NCBI GenBank assembly: GCA_945869725.1
Contig: CAMBPO010000007.1
Location: forward strand, 1 to 64,000
DNA: 64,000 bases
Reading direction: 5' to 3'
Source of the DNA: Klebsiella pneumoniae
GTDB taxonomy: Bacteria; Pseudomonadota; Gammaproteobacteria; Pseudomonadales; Pseudohongiellaceae
The position numbers and the translations under genes were made by a program. Position 1 is the first letter of the stretch. Every line of letters begins with the position of its first letter. Below the pieces are notes generated by a model that made no database searches, was not told the origin of the DNA, and was given only the letters and a program-made list of their open reading frames with translations. Below are positions 1 through 8,257 of this stretch, piece by piece.

Positions 1-35
1 TTTTTGACCCAACCTTCGTGGCTAGGAGGCCGCGT

Positions 36-63
36 ATTATACGCACCCAATTCAATCTGGCAA
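36..63 (-). promoter_or_regulatory. Promoter P2 of tandem rRNA-type promoters firing out of the window
   Basis: Read on the minus strand, TTGCCA (63-58) is followed after 16 bases by a perfect TATAAT (41-36). A GC-rich discriminator (ACGCGGCC) lies just downstream and AT-rich sequence upstream. This layout is typical of stringently controlled rRNA or tRNA promoters. The gene it drives lies left of position 1. As I recall, msrPQ homologues in Pseudomonas aeruginosa sit next to an rRNA operon, which supports a 16S gene just outside. Confidence 0.7.
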
Positions 64-92
64 GATCTTTTTAAACTTCTCCGATCAGTTTT

Positions 93-122
93 ACTATAAA
101 ACCTTTCAAAATATGTCTGCAA
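93..122 (-). promoter_or_regulatory. Possible weak middle promoter of the leftward tandem set
   Basis: On the minus strand TTGCAG (122-117) and TATAGT (98-93) are separated by 18 bases. The boxes are weaker than those of the flanking promoters and the region is AT-rich, so this could instead be UP-element sequence for P2. Confidence 0.3.
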
Positions 123-173
123 AAAATCGCTTCAACCAGCCCCTAACTCAAGCTTCTCTTGTCAAGGGCGCGC

Positions 174-201
174 ATTATGCCACAGTAAAATCATCTGGCA
201 A
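174..201 (-). promoter_or_regulatory. Promoter P1 of tandem rRNA-type promoters
   Basis: On the minus strand TTGCCA (201-196) and CATAAT (179-174) are separated by 16 bases, with the very GC-rich discriminator GCGCGCCC immediately after. AT-rich sequence (about 202-230) upstream resembles an UP element. The -35 box and spacer length match P2, which suggests a repeated design for a stable-RNA operon to the left. Confidence 0.6.
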
Positions 202-296
202 CTACTTTTCGAAAACAAAGCAAATTGGCACGATCTGCACTATCGACAGATATTTGTCAGCCATGCAACAACCGAACAAGAGATAGTAACAGCAAT

Positions 297-923
297 CTAG
301 GCCAGGGGATTTTTTCGCATCGATTTATTCAGACGGTAGCCCAGAAGCAAGATAGTTATTGATGCATAGAGAACCGCGTCAAAAACATCTGTTCTTAGAA
401 TCCAGAAGACATGCACAATAGCGAGTATGATAGCAAGATAGACTAATCTATGAATCGCTCTCCATTTCCTGCCAAGCGCACGAACAACTAATTTAGGTGA
501 TGTCACACCAAGCAATGCTAATATCAAAAAAGCAGTAAAACCCACCGTTATGTATGGCCTTTCAAGAATATCGCTACCGATCTCGGACCATCGCAATTCG
601 AGTAAAAACAGCGCATAAACTAAGAGGTGTAACGAAGCATAGAAAAGGGAGAACAGTCCGAAGGTTCTTCGTAGCGGCGCGAGTTTTGACAGACTGAATA
701 ACTCCCTCAAAGGCGTTATGGAAAGACTGACAAGCAAGAACCTGATAGACCATCGCCCTGTTTCCAACGCGAGAGTTCGGGCCGGATCAGCACCGAGCGA
801 ATTCTGAATCACACCCCAAGCCATGATGACGAATGGCAACATGGCTGCAATGCACAAAATCAACTTAACCCGGTGCCAACTCAACAACTGGCGTTGATCA
901 CTGCTTTTTTTCGAAAACAACAC
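297..923 (-). CDS. msrQ: MsrQ, heme-binding membrane partner of MsrP
   Basis: The 208-residue product is a multi-pass inner-membrane protein of the ferric-reductase-like MsrQ/YedZ family. It carries electrons from the quinone pool or flavin reductase to periplasmic MsrP, which repairs methionine sulfoxide in envelope proteins. About six hydrophobic segments are visible, and histidines in the mid and late helices (in LFYASLHLL and LAIILAIVHVFW) are the likely heme ligands. It follows msrP by 12 bases on the same strand, so the two form an operon. Length matches the family. Function rests on family resemblance plus the msrP neighbour. Confidence 0.93.
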   Translation of the reverse strand: MLFSKKSSDQRQLLSWHRVKLILCIAAMLPFVIMAWGVIQNSLGADPARTLALETGRWSIRFLLVSLSITPLRELFSLSKLAPLRRTFGLFSLFYASLHLLVYALFLLELRWSEIGSDILERPYITVGFTAFLILALLGVTSPKLVVRALGRKWRAIHRLVYLAIILAIVHVFWILRTDVFDAVLYASITILLLGYRLNKSMRKNPLA

Positions 924-935
924 CTGGTGCCGCCA

Positions 936-1982
936 TTAGTAATACCGGGTAAGATCCATTCCCTGATAAAGATGAGCTACCTGATCTGCATAACCATTAA
1001 ACATCAGCGTTGGCTGACGAGCCGGACTGAATAGGGTGCGGGGCAATCTTGTCTCCATATCCTGCCTCCATCTGGGATGATGAACCTCGGGGTTTACATT
1101 CGCATAAAAGCCATATTCACTTGATTGCAACAGATTCCAACTCGTCGGCGGTTCCTGCTCGGTAAAAGAGATTTTGACAATCGACTTAATGCTCTTGAAA
1201 CCATATTTCCAAGGAACAACAAGCCTAATTGGAGCACCATTCTGCGGAGGCATGTAGTTACCATAAACACCAACTGCGAGAAAACTGAGAGGGTGCATAG
1301 CCTCATCCATTCTCAGCCCCTCGACATAGGGCCAATTTATAATGCTAAACCTGCTAGCCTGCCCGGGCATCTGCTCAGGATCAACCAGTGTCTCAAAGGC
1401 TACATATTTTGCTTTTGACGTCGGCGAAACGCTTTTGATCAAATCACCGAGAGAAAAACCAATCCAAGGTATCACCATAGACCATCGCTCAACACATCTT
1501 AATCGGTAGATGCGTTCTTCCAGCATATGTGGCTTTAAAAGATCTTCAAGGTGATAGACACCGGGCTTATCGACCTCCCCAGCGATCTCAACAGACCAAG
1601 GATCAACCTTGAATGACTGGGCTCGTCTAGAAGGATCTTCTTTATCGGTTCCGAACTCATAAAAATTGTTGAAGCTAACAACATCCTGATAAGGAGTAAG
1701 GTCTTCATCAGTCCAGTATGAGCCCCCTCGTTGAGCCGGACTGATCGCTGAAAACTTCTCACCCCACCATTCAGCAGGCGGACTTCTGACCAAGTCAGCT
1801 GGAGCTCTTGCCCGCAGTGAATCACCATCAGCAGCGCTAAGCACGCCAGGAACCATACTCGAAGCCCCGGCAAACATGCCGGCTGTCTTGAGGGCGTCTG
1901 ACATAAACTGTCTGCGATTACGGTAAACAGACTCCGGGGTAATCTCTGAAGGATTAATGTCTGTAGCACTTTTTATCAGCAT
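936..1982 (-). CDS. msrP: MsrP, periplasmic methionine sulfoxide reductase catalytic subunit
   Basis: This molybdopterin enzyme of the sulfite-oxidase fold reduces protein-bound methionine sulfoxide in the periplasm, receiving electrons from MsrQ. A twin-arginine signal is visible at residues 22-27 (NRRQF) followed by a short hydrophobic stretch, so it is exported folded through Tat. The conserved molybdenum-ligating cysteine is Cys163 within LRCVERWSM. At 348 residues it is near the usual length. The start at 1982 leaves about 20 residues before the RR motif, which is normal. It is the first gene of the msrPQ operon. Confidence 0.94.
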   Translation of the reverse strand: MLIKSATDINPSEITPESVYRNRRQFMSDALKTAGMFAGASSMVPGVLSAADGDSLRARAPADLVRSPPAEWWGEKFSAISPAQRGGSYWTDEDLTPYQDVVSFNNFYEFGTDKEDPSRRAQSFKVDPWSVEIAGEVDKPGVYHLEDLLKPHMLEERIYRLRCVERWSMVIPWIGFSLGDLIKSVSPTSKAKYVAFETLVDPEQMPGQASRFSIINWPYVEGLRMDEAMHPLSFLAVGVYGNYMPPQNGAPIRLVVPWKYGFKSIKSIVKISFTEQEPPTSWNLLQSSEYGFYANVNPEVHHPRWRQDMETRLPRTLFSPARQPTLMFNGYADQVAHLYQGMDLTRYY

Positions 1983-2072
1983 AATTTGACTTCCAAAATT
2001 CGTTACCGATTAACGAGGGTTTTCGCTACTACAAGCCAGCCTAGTATCTAGAACGAGCTTGTATCACCTTTT

Positions 2073-2915
2073 TTACGCCGAGCCCGGTTGGTCAGTTTTA
2101 AGTCTTCGCGAATTTAACTTCCGATAAAGCGCCATAAGCGGCCCTGATGCAACATAAAACAGACACATAACCAACAAAACTTCATGAGGTTTTTGGGCTA
2201 TCACAACCAACAGGACAACAGCCATGAGAAATACTACATAAGGCACTGTGCCCTTGAAATGAATTTCCTTGAAACTGTAATATCGGTAATTGGACACCAT
2301 CAAGAGTCCTGCCAAAGCTGTTAACAACGCAGTCAAAACCGCCACCGCCATTCCAGGCTCAACGTCGTATTTGGCAGCAACCCATACACTGAAGGTTACT
2401 AATCCTGCCGCTACAGGGCTTTGCAATCCAACAAAAAAGCGCTTGTCTACTGTTCCCAGTTGAACGTTGAACCGAGCAAGTCTAAGTGCTGCGCAGGACA
2501 TATATATAAAACTGGCTGCCCAGCCTGCATTTCCAAGCGATGACAATGCAAAGCTGAACACGATCAGCGCTGGCGCAACCCCAAAGGAAACCATATCAGC
2601 AAGACTGTCGAACTGGGCCCCAAAAGCACTTTGAGTGTTGGTTAACCGGGCAACTCGTCCATCCAGACCGTCCATCACTGAAGCGATCAAAATAGCCCAC
2701 CCAGCTGCATTAAAATTACCGCTCATGCCTGCGATAATCGCATAAAAACCAGCGAACAAAGCACCCAAAGTCAGCAGATTTGGCAACAGATAAATGCCTT
2801 TACGACTTACCTTTTTGCCATCAAGAGATACAAATTCTTCGTGCTCATCAATCGGCAACAGACCAGTGTCGCTATCTTTATCAGAAATCTGCTGAGATTC
2901 GTGATTCTTTTCCAT
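2073..2915 (-). CDS. pssA: CDP-diacylglycerol--serine O-phosphatidyltransferase
   Basis: This membrane enzyme makes phosphatidylserine, the precursor of phosphatidylethanolamine, from CDP-diacylglycerol and L-serine. The CDP-alcohol phosphatidyltransferase signature is present: DGLDGRVAR followed by G-x3-D-x3-D. Several hydrophobic helices follow. I start it at the internal ATG at 2915 (280 residues). The longer reading frame begins with a GTG at 2957 that lies against a TATAAT-like sequence and is probably promoter. This is the multi-pass PssA type, not the soluble E. coli type. It is co-directional with msrPQ and ilvY. Confidence 0.92.
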   Translation of the reverse strand: MEKNHESQQISDKDSDTGLLPIDEHEEFVSLDGKKVSRKGIYLLPNLLTLGALFAGFYAIIAGMSGNFNAAGWAILIASVMDGLDGRVARLTNTQSAFGAQFDSLADMVSFGVAPALIVFSFALSSLGNAGWAASFIYMSCAALRLARFNVQLGTVDKRFFVGLQSPVAAGLVTFSVWVAAKYDVEPGMAVAVLTALLTALAGLLMVSNYRYYSFKEIHFKGTVPYVVFLMAVVLLVVIAQKPHEVLLVMCLFYVASGPLMALYRKLNSRRLKTDQPGSA

Positions 2916-2982
2916 CAAAATGTAGCCCCTCGCCTCCGAATTGACCTGATTATACACGCGACGGAGAACACTTATAGCATGT

Positions 2983-3891
2983 CTATTGGATCAGCAGTCC
3001 ACTTGTTTCCGCCACTGACCAGAAGGCAGCAATTAAGGGATCTGACATCTTTCGCTTGATTGCACAAAGTCCGATTACAAACGGTTCAAGCTCTGTCATA
3101 ACAGGCAAAATGCGAAGCTTGTCTCGCATTGGACTGTTATCTAGAACCAGCTTCGGAACGATTGCTATCCCGCACCCGAGACTGGCCATACTGACCATCG
3201 CTTCATGGCCTCTGACCTGCGCGTAAATCAGGGGCGATATGCCTCTCCTTGAGAACCACTCGACCACCCTAGTTCGTGTAAGACCGGTTTCAGGCATCAG
3301 CACTGGCAATGTTTTCCAGTCAATGTCACTCTCGGAAGCGATATCTCTGATCAACTGCTGCACCGGACATTCTGCAGCAGGACCAATACACACAAGAGCC
3401 GACCGTGCCAGAGGGAGGAACACTAACTTATCCGATAACCTCGGTGGCAATGCCGCAATCACTACGTCATCCATTCCATTGGAAACACGCACTAACGCTT
3501 CAGCTGAGTCACCGGTATGTAACTGGAGCTCAATGTGTGGGTAACTTTTCCGGAACCTATCCAGCAAATCATGCAAAAAACTATAACTGGCTGTCACCGA
3601 GCAAAAGAGACTCAACTGGCCGCGCAAATCCGTTGACTGCTCCTGAATGTTTGATCGCAACCTGGACAAGCTCTCGAGGGTTTTGATTGCATATTCCCGG
3701 AGTAAAAATCCTGTCTTCGTCAGCGTCACTGTCCGGTTATCGCGCTCAAACAACTCCACGTCAAGCTCCTGCTCCAGACGCTGTATAGAGCGAGTCAGGC
3801 CAGACGGACTGATATGCAGCTCCCTGCTGCTTCTGGCGAAATGCAAGGAATTACTTAAATGAAGAAAATAACGCAGATCTCTCAAGTCCAT
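2983..3891 (-). CDS. ilvY: IlvY, LysR-type activator of ilvC
   Basis: This 302-residue LysR-family regulator has an N-terminal winged helix-turn-helix (residues about 1-60, beginning MDLRDLRYFLHLS) and a substrate-binding C-terminal domain. Sequence blocks such as RDNRTVTLT, FCSVTA and GHEAMVSM match enterobacterial IlvY closely. In E. coli, IlvY activates divergent ilvC when acetolactate or acetohydroxybutyrate accumulates. Here too it is divergent from ilvC, so the same control is likely. A GAGGTGAG ribosome-binding site precedes the ATG. Its 5' side is occupied by the 10-bp tandem repeat at 3911-3977. Confidence 0.93.
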   Translation of the reverse strand: MDLRDLRYFLHLSNSLHFARSSRELHISPSGLTRSIQRLEQELDVELFERDNRTVTLTKTGFLLREYAIKTLESLSRLRSNIQEQSTDLRGQLSLFCSVTASYSFLHDLLDRFRKSYPHIELQLHTGDSAEALVRVSNGMDDVVIAALPPRLSDKLVFLPLARSALVCIGPAAECPVQQLIRDIASESDIDWKTLPVLMPETGLTRTRVVEWFSRRGISPLIYAQVRGHEAMVSMASLGCGIAIVPKLVLDNSPMRDKLRILPVMTELEPFVIGLCAIKRKMSDPLIAAFWSVAETSGLLIQ

Positions 3892-3910
3892 AATTTCTAT
3901 TTCTCACCTC

Positions 3911-3977
3911 AACTAAACCAAGCTAAACCAAACTAAACCAAACTAAACCAAACTAAACTAAACTAAACTAAACCAAA
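3911..3977. repeat. 10-bp tandem repeat in the ilvY-ilvC regulatory gap
   Basis: Consecutive 10-base blocks read AACTAAACCA, AGCTAAACCA, AACTAAACCA, AACTAAACCA, AACTAAACTA, AACTAAACTA, then a partial AACCAAA. The unit is close to one helical turn, so every copy presents the same DNA face. The plus strand holds almost no G. The array lies about 20 bases upstream of the ilvY ATG and 120 bases upstream of the ilvC ATG. It therefore lies in the ilvY leader or the shared promoter region. Confidence 0.9.
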
Positions 3978-4017
3978 ACTTCGGGACGCAGCATCATTTC
4001 ATAAATCAGAACAATGG

Positions 4018-4043
4018 ATTGCATATATATCATTTTACGCAAT
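4018..4043 (+). promoter_or_regulatory. Candidate IlvY-binding dyad upstream of ilvC
   Basis: ATTGC (4018-4022) and GCAAT (4039-4043) form an inverted repeat with a 16-base AT-rich centre. It overlaps the candidate -35 of ilvC. LysR regulators often bind such interrupted dyads beside the target promoter. Assignment to IlvY is inference from position. Confidence 0.4.
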
Positions 4044-4062
4044 CACAGAAAATGACTATGAT
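4034..4062 (+). promoter_or_regulatory. Candidate sigma-70 promoter of ilvC
   Basis: TTTACG (4034-4039) and TATGAT (4057-4062) are separated by 17 bases, ending 34 bases before the ilvC start. The -35 box is poor, as expected for an activator-dependent promoter, and it overlaps the ATTGC/GCAAT dyad. Confidence 0.4.
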
Positions 4063-4096
4063 TAGACATCGCAACCAACTAAGAAAGGTGAAAATA

Positions 4097-5566
4097 ATGA
4101 ATTATTTCAATACACTACCACTAAGACTCCAGCTGGAACAGCTTGGAAAATGTCGTTTTATGGATCGTAACGAGTTTTCAGACGGTGTTAACAAACTGCT
4201 CGGAATGAAAATTGTAATTGTAGGATGCGGCGCTCAAGGCCTGAATCAAGGCTTGAACATGCGTGACAGCGGTCTAGATATCAGTTACGCGCTGCGCAAA
4301 GAAGCGATAGCCGAGAAAAGGCAATCCTGGAAGAACGCCAGTGACAACGGCTTTAACGTTGGCACTTATGAAGAACTGATACCAAAAGCTGATCTGGTGC
4401 TGAATCTCACTCCAGATAAACAACACACTTCAGTTGTAAACCAGATCATGCCTTTGATGAAAAGTGATGCCTGTCTCGCTTACTCGCATGGCTTCAATAT
4501 CGTTGAAGAGGGTATGCAGATCCGTAAAGACCTGACGGTCATTATGGTCGCACCCAAGTGCCCTGGCTCGGAAGTACGAGAAGAATACAAGCGTGGTTTC
4601 GGTGTACCAACACTTATCGCAGTTCATCCTGAAAACGATCCCCGTGGTGATGGTCTTGAGTTGGCCAAGGCATATGCAGCAGCGACCGGTGGCCACCGCG
4701 CAGGCGTCCTTGAATCTTCATTTATAGCCGAAGTTAAATCTGATTTGATGGGCGAACAGACTATTCTGTGTGGCATGCTGCAGGCTGGCTCGATTCTTTG
4801 TTATAACCGCATGATCGAGAAAGGTGTGGACTCTGGCTACGCCTCTAAACTTGTTCAACACGGCTGGGAAGTGGTATCTGAAGGACTCAAACACGGCGGC
4901 ATCACCAATATGATGGACCGCTTGTCAAATCCGGCCAAACTGACTGCCAATGCATTGGCTCAAGAACTGAAGTCAATTATGGCGCCATTGTTCCAAAAAC
5001 ATATGGACGACATCATCAGTGGCGAGTTCTCGCGTGGCATGATGGAAGATTGGGCCAATGACGACAAGAAACTTCTGACGTGGCGAGAGGAAACTGCTGA
5101 GACTGCATTCGAGAAGTCAACAGCTGGCAGCATCGCAATTTCTGAACAGGAGTATTTTGACAACGGTATTCTGATCGCTGCCATGCTCAAAGCAGGCGTA
5201 GAACTGGCTTTCGAAACGATGACTGCTGCAGGAATTATCGAAGAGTCTGCCTATTATGAATCTCTGCATGAAACACCGTTGATCGCAAACCTGATTGGCC
5301 GCAAGAAGCTCTACGAAATGAATAAAGTCATATCAGACACCGCGGAATACGGCTGCTACCTGTTCTCTCACGCAGCAGTGCCACTGCTGAAGGATTTCAT
5401 GCAGAAAGTAGATACCGACGTCATAGGCAAAGGTTTGAAACTGGCAGATAACAATGTTGATAATGCGCAATTGATTGCAGTTAATCAGTCAATCCGCAAT
5501 CACCCGATTGAGATTGTAGGTCTCAAACTGCGCTCCTACATGACAGCAATGAAAAAGGCGATCTAA
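4097..5566 (+). CDS. ilvC: Ketol-acid reductoisomerase, class II (long form)
   Basis: The enzyme converts acetolactate or acetohydroxybutyrate to dihydroxy acids using NADPH and Mg2+, the second common step of valine, isoleucine and leucine synthesis. The Rossmann motif IVGCGAQG lies near residue 45. At 489 residues it is the E. coli-like class II form with a duplicated C-terminal knotted domain, not the shorter form of about 338 residues found in pseudomonads. I chose the ATG at 4097 because AAAGGTG lies 6 bases upstream. An in-frame TTG at 4019 has no ribosome-binding site. It is divergent from ilvY and convergent with ilvH. Confidence 0.96.
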   Translation: MNYFNTLPLRLQLEQLGKCRFMDRNEFSDGVNKLLGMKIVIVGCGAQGLNQGLNMRDSGLDISYALRKEAIAEKRQSWKNASDNGFNVGTYEELIPKADLVLNLTPDKQHTSVVNQIMPLMKSDACLAYSHGFNIVEEGMQIRKDLTVIMVAPKCPGSEVREEYKRGFGVPTLIAVHPENDPRGDGLELAKAYAAATGGHRAGVLESSFIAEVKSDLMGEQTILCGMLQAGSILCYNRMIEKGVDSGYASKLVQHGWEVVSEGLKHGGITNMMDRLSNPAKLTANALAQELKSIMAPLFQKHMDDIISGEFSRGMMEDWANDDKKLLTWREETAETAFEKSTAGSIAISEQEYFDNGILIAAMLKAGVELAFETMTAAGIIEESAYYESLHETPLIANLIGRKKLYEMNKVISDTAEYGCYLFSHAAVPLLKDFMQKVDTDVIGKGLKLADNNVDNAQLIAVNQSIRNHPIEIVGLKLRSYMTAMKKAI

Positions 5567-5573
5567 AGCCAGG

Positions 5574-5608
5574 TATCGGGGCGCGCGATTGTTCGCGCCG
5601 CCCCGATA
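5574..5608. terminator. Strong hairpin between convergent ilvC and ilvH
   Basis: A perfect 10-bp stem (5574-5583 with 5599-5608) encloses a second 5-bp stem (CGCGA/TCGCG) with loop TTGT and one bulged base. It fills the 46-base gap between the stop codons of ilvC and ilvH. There is no long T tract on either side, so it may act as an RNA 3' end stabiliser or a collision barrier as much as a classical terminator. Confidence 0.7.
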
Positions 5609-5612
5609 GTCC

Positions 5613-6104
5613 TTACAGACTCAGCACTTTTTCCCCGCGAGATATGCCGGTTACGCCAGTTCTAGCCACTTCAAGCACTGATGAGTTACCTATAGCATCC
5701 AGAAAGCTGTCCAGCTTGTCTGACGTTCCCGTCAATTGAATGCTGTAAACTGTGCTGGTCACATCCACTATCTGACCACGAAAAATATCGGTGGTGCGCT
5801 TGATCTCAGCACGTTGAGCTCCAGCCGCCTTTACCTTGACCAGCATCAATTCACGCTCAATGTGAGATCCCTCCGTCAGATCAACCAGCTTTACAACGTC
5901 AATCAGTTTGTTCAGGTGCTTGGTAATCTGCTCGATCTTGCGATCGTCTCCAATCGTTGTAATAGTCAGACGCGACAAGGTGCGATCTTCTGTTGGCGCG
6001 ACCGTCAATGACTCTATGTTGTAATGACGCTGCGAAAACAGGCCCACAACACGAGACAAAGCACCTGGTTCATTCTCCAGCAATATGGAAATAATATGCC
6101 GCAT
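5613..6104 (-). CDS. ilvH: Acetolactate synthase regulatory (small) subunit
   Basis: At 163 residues this matches the IlvH-type small subunit exactly in length. An N-terminal ACT domain (residues about 1-80, starting MRHIISILLENEPGALSRV) binds valine for feedback inhibition, and a C-terminal ACT-like domain (from about 90) completes the family structure. It activates the catalytic subunit encoded just upstream. The ilvI stop and the ilvH ATG are one base apart, so the two are translated as a unit. It runs convergently toward ilvC across the hairpin at 5574-5608. Confidence 0.95.
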   Translation of the reverse strand: MRHIISILLENEPGALSRVVGLFSQRHYNIESLTVAPTEDRTLSRLTITTIGDDRKIEQITKHLNKLIDVVKLVDLTEGSHIERELMLVKVKAAGAQRAEIKRTTDIFRGQIVDVTSTVYSIQLTGTSDKLDSFLDAIGNSSVLEVARTGVTGISRGEKVLSL

Positions 6105-6105
6105 G

Positions 6106-7830
6106 TTACGTGCGCTCCGTTTTGCTCAAATACATATCCTTCATCGAACCACCTTTAATCGCCATCGGGTAAACGTGCTCAGATGGATCAACATTAACAT
6201 CCACAAACACCAGTCGATTCTTCAGTGCAAATGCTTCCTCCATCTTCTGGGAAAGCTCTGATAGTTTGGTAACACGGATACCCACATGCCCGTATGCTTC
6301 TACCAGTTTGACAAAATCAGGCAGCGACTCGGCATAAGTGCTGTGGGAATAGCGCCCTCCGTACTGCATGTCTTGCCACTGTTTAACCATACCCAGCGAC
6401 TGATTGTTCAGACACACTATTTTCACAGGCAATCCGTATTGCAGGCAGGTTGCCAGCTCCTGAATGCACATCTGAATGCTGCCTTCTCCGGTGATGCATA
6501 CAGAAATGGCATCCGGGAATGCAAGCTGAACACCCATTGCAGCCGGGAATCCGAAACCCATCGTGCCGAGCCCTCCGGAATTAATCCAGCGCCGGGGCTT
6601 ATTAAAATGATAGTACTGTGCAGCAAACATCTGATGCTGCCCTACGTCAGATGAAACATAAGCCTCACCTTTTGTTGCCTCATAAACGGCCTGCACAGCC
6701 TGCTGTGGCTTGATCACATCATCGCCGGCATCGGTTACTTTAAGACAATCTTTCGCCCGCCAACCTTCGATCTGCTCCCACCACATGTCCAGTGATTTCT
6801 TGTCTACCTGAGTCTCTGATTGCCGGATGAGCTCTATCATCTCCTCAAGAATGCTGGTGACTGAACCCACAATAGGCACATCGGCAGACACTGTTTTGGA
6901 AATAGATGCCGGATCAATGTCTACATGCAGAATTTTTGCACCTGGGCAGAATTTCGATACTGCATTGGTAACTCTGTCATCAAAGCGCACGCCAATACCC
7001 AGCACCACATCACTGCCGTGCATAGCCATATTGGCTTCATAAGTGCCATGCATCCCAAGCATGCCAACAAACTGTTTGTCCGGAGACGGAAAAGCACCAA
7101 GTCCCATCAATGTGTTGGTGACCGGATAACCGAGTATCCGTGCCATACGCGTCAACAAGTCAGAGGCATTACCCTGAATTACGCCACCGCCGGCGTAGAT
7201 AATGGGTCGCTTGGCTGACAGGAGAATCTCTACCGCTTTTCTGATCTGCCCGGTATGGCCTTTTGAAGGAACCGAGTAAGAGCGGATTTTTACTGTTTCC
7301 GGATAACGGTACTCAAACTTGCGCGCTGGGTCTGTAACGTCTTTAGGCACATCAATCACCACAGGGCCGGGGCGGCCAGTGGTCGCAATATAAAACGCCT
7401 TCTTCACAATAACCGGAATGTCCTCTGCACACTGAACCATGAAGCTGTGTTTGACGATAGGGCGAGATATTCCGACCATGTCCGTTTCCTGGAATGCATC
7501 AGAACCGATCAGAGAACTATCAACCTGACCGGAGATCACCACCATCGGGATTGAATCCATAAACGCAGTTGCGATACCGGTAATCGCGTTGGTTGCGCCG
7601 GGTCCCGACGTTACCAACACCACACCGGGTTTACCGGTGGCTCTGGCGTATCCATCAGCAGCATGCGTAGCAGCCTGCTCATGACGCACCAGAATATGTT
7701 CCACCTTGTCCTGGTTGAATATCGCATCGTAAATGTGCAGCGCTGCGCCGCCCGGATATCCGAACAACAGCTCAACGCCCTCGTCGTGCAGCGCACGAAT
7801 CAGCATTTCACCACCAGAGAGCAATTCCAC
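6106..7830 (-). CDS. ilvI: Acetolactate synthase catalytic (large) subunit
   Basis: This thiamine-diphosphate enzyme condenses pyruvate with pyruvate or 2-oxobutyrate, the first common step of branched-chain amino acid synthesis. The catalytic glutamate region [14 protein letters not shown] is near residue 48. The ThDP motif reads GEGSIQM rather than the more common GDGS, followed by LNNQSLGM. I place the start at the GTG at 7830: GAGG sits 8 bases upstream, and the resulting 574 residues equal E. coli IlvI. An upstream in-frame TTG at 7863 falls inside a hairpin and has no such site. The preceding gene-free, structured leader probably controls it. Confidence 0.94.
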   Translation of the reverse strand: MELLSGGEMLIRALHDEGVELLFGYPGGAALHIYDAIFNQDKVEHILVRHEQAATHAADGYARATGKPGVVLVTSGPGATNAITGIATAFMDSIPMVVISGQVDSSLIGSDAFQETDMVGISRPIVKHSFMVQCAEDIPVIVKKAFYIATTGRPGPVVIDVPKDVTDPARKFEYRYPETVKIRSYSVPSKGHTGQIRKAVEILLSAKRPIIYAGGGVIQGNASDLLTRMARILGYPVTNTLMGLGAFPSPDKQFVGMLGMHGTYEANMAMHGSDVVLGIGVRFDDRVTNAVSKFCPGAKILHVDIDPASISKTVSADVPIVGSVTSILEEMIELIRQSETQVDKKSLDMWWEQIEGWRAKDCLKVTDAGDDVIKPQQAVQAVYEATKGEAYVSSDVGQHQMFAAQYYHFNKPRRWINSGGLGTMGFGFPAAMGVQLAFPDAISVCITGEGSIQMCIQELATCLQYGLPVKIVCLNNQSLGMVKQWQDMQYGGRYSHSTYAESLPDFVKLVEAYGHVGIRVTKLSELSQKMEEAFALKNRLVFVDVNVDPSEHVYPMAIKGGSMKDMYLSKTERT

Positions 7831-8257
7831 AGTCTTAGCCTCGTAATAAAAAATAAGATGCAATAAAGCATCAACAAGATTCCGTTAAATAACGAAAACT
7901 TAGCAGTTAGAGTATTTCCTTCAGATCAATCATCAAGAGTAACGGAGCCGCAAGACAGCTCCGTAACACAAACCGGACCTCCATGAGTTTCAAGCGCAAC
8001 GATAGCCTTCCGTGCAACATTAAATCTTTAGAGTATCCTGGCTTATGCCGGTTCCTTACGCGGTAACGTGCTGGAACCATAGGTGGAGTTGTCTGACACC
8101 TAAGCAGTAGCCCCGGGGCGGACACTTTTTGCCACGTCCCGGCTAATGCAGATTGGGGGGAGGGGTTACCTTCACAGTCTGCGTCTATCAGGACTGAATC
8201 CCGTATGGAACTCCATCCTTATAAGAGCCCTCGATTTTCCCACTATTTCAGGCATTG
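7831..8257 (-). promoter_or_regulatory. Long structured 5' leader of ilvI-ilvH (candidate riboregulator)
   Basis: About 430 bases between the clpB stop and the ilvI start contain no convincing gene but many inverted repeats, listed by plus-strand coordinates. These are 8148-8182 (GCAGA/TCTGC arms), 8108-8145 (TAGCC/GGCTA enclosing GGAC/GTCC), 8081-8101 (AGGTG/CACCT), 8050-8078 (GGTTCC/GGAACC enclosing TTAC/GTAA), 7942-7964 (7-bp ACGGAGC stem), and a terminator-like hairpin at 7857-7872. A conserved structured RNA named ilvB-OMG has been described upstream of acetolactate synthase genes in oligotrophic marine gammaproteobacteria. This leader has the right position and density of structure, but I cannot confirm the match by eye. 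A conventional attenuator is the main alternative. Confidence 0.6.
7845..7872 (-). terminator. Terminator-like hairpin abutting the ilvI ribosome-binding site
   Basis: On the minus strand GATGC-TTTATT-GCATC (7872-7857) is followed by a T-rich run (TTATTTTTTATT, 7856-7845) and then at once by the GAGG ribosome-binding site (7842-7839). The stem is only 5 bp, so it may terminate weakly or only when stabilised. Its position suggests attenuation of ilvI-ilvH. Confidence 0.45.

Noticed and set aside
3911..3977. CRISPR-like array
   Set aside because: The repeat unit is 10 bases with no spacers, so it is a simple tandem repeat.
7907..8125. A 72-codon minus-strand frame in the ilvI leader
   Set aside because: It lies across three of the leader hairpins, has no ribosome-binding site and an unlikely composition. 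Its Leu/Val/Ile-rich end could be a leader peptide but is not supported well enough to call as a gene.
8000..8200. Calling a true cobalamin riboswitch
   Set aside because: Only the B12-box-like and ACTG segments resemble the class. The other conserved blocks were not found by eye, and the target gene is atypical.
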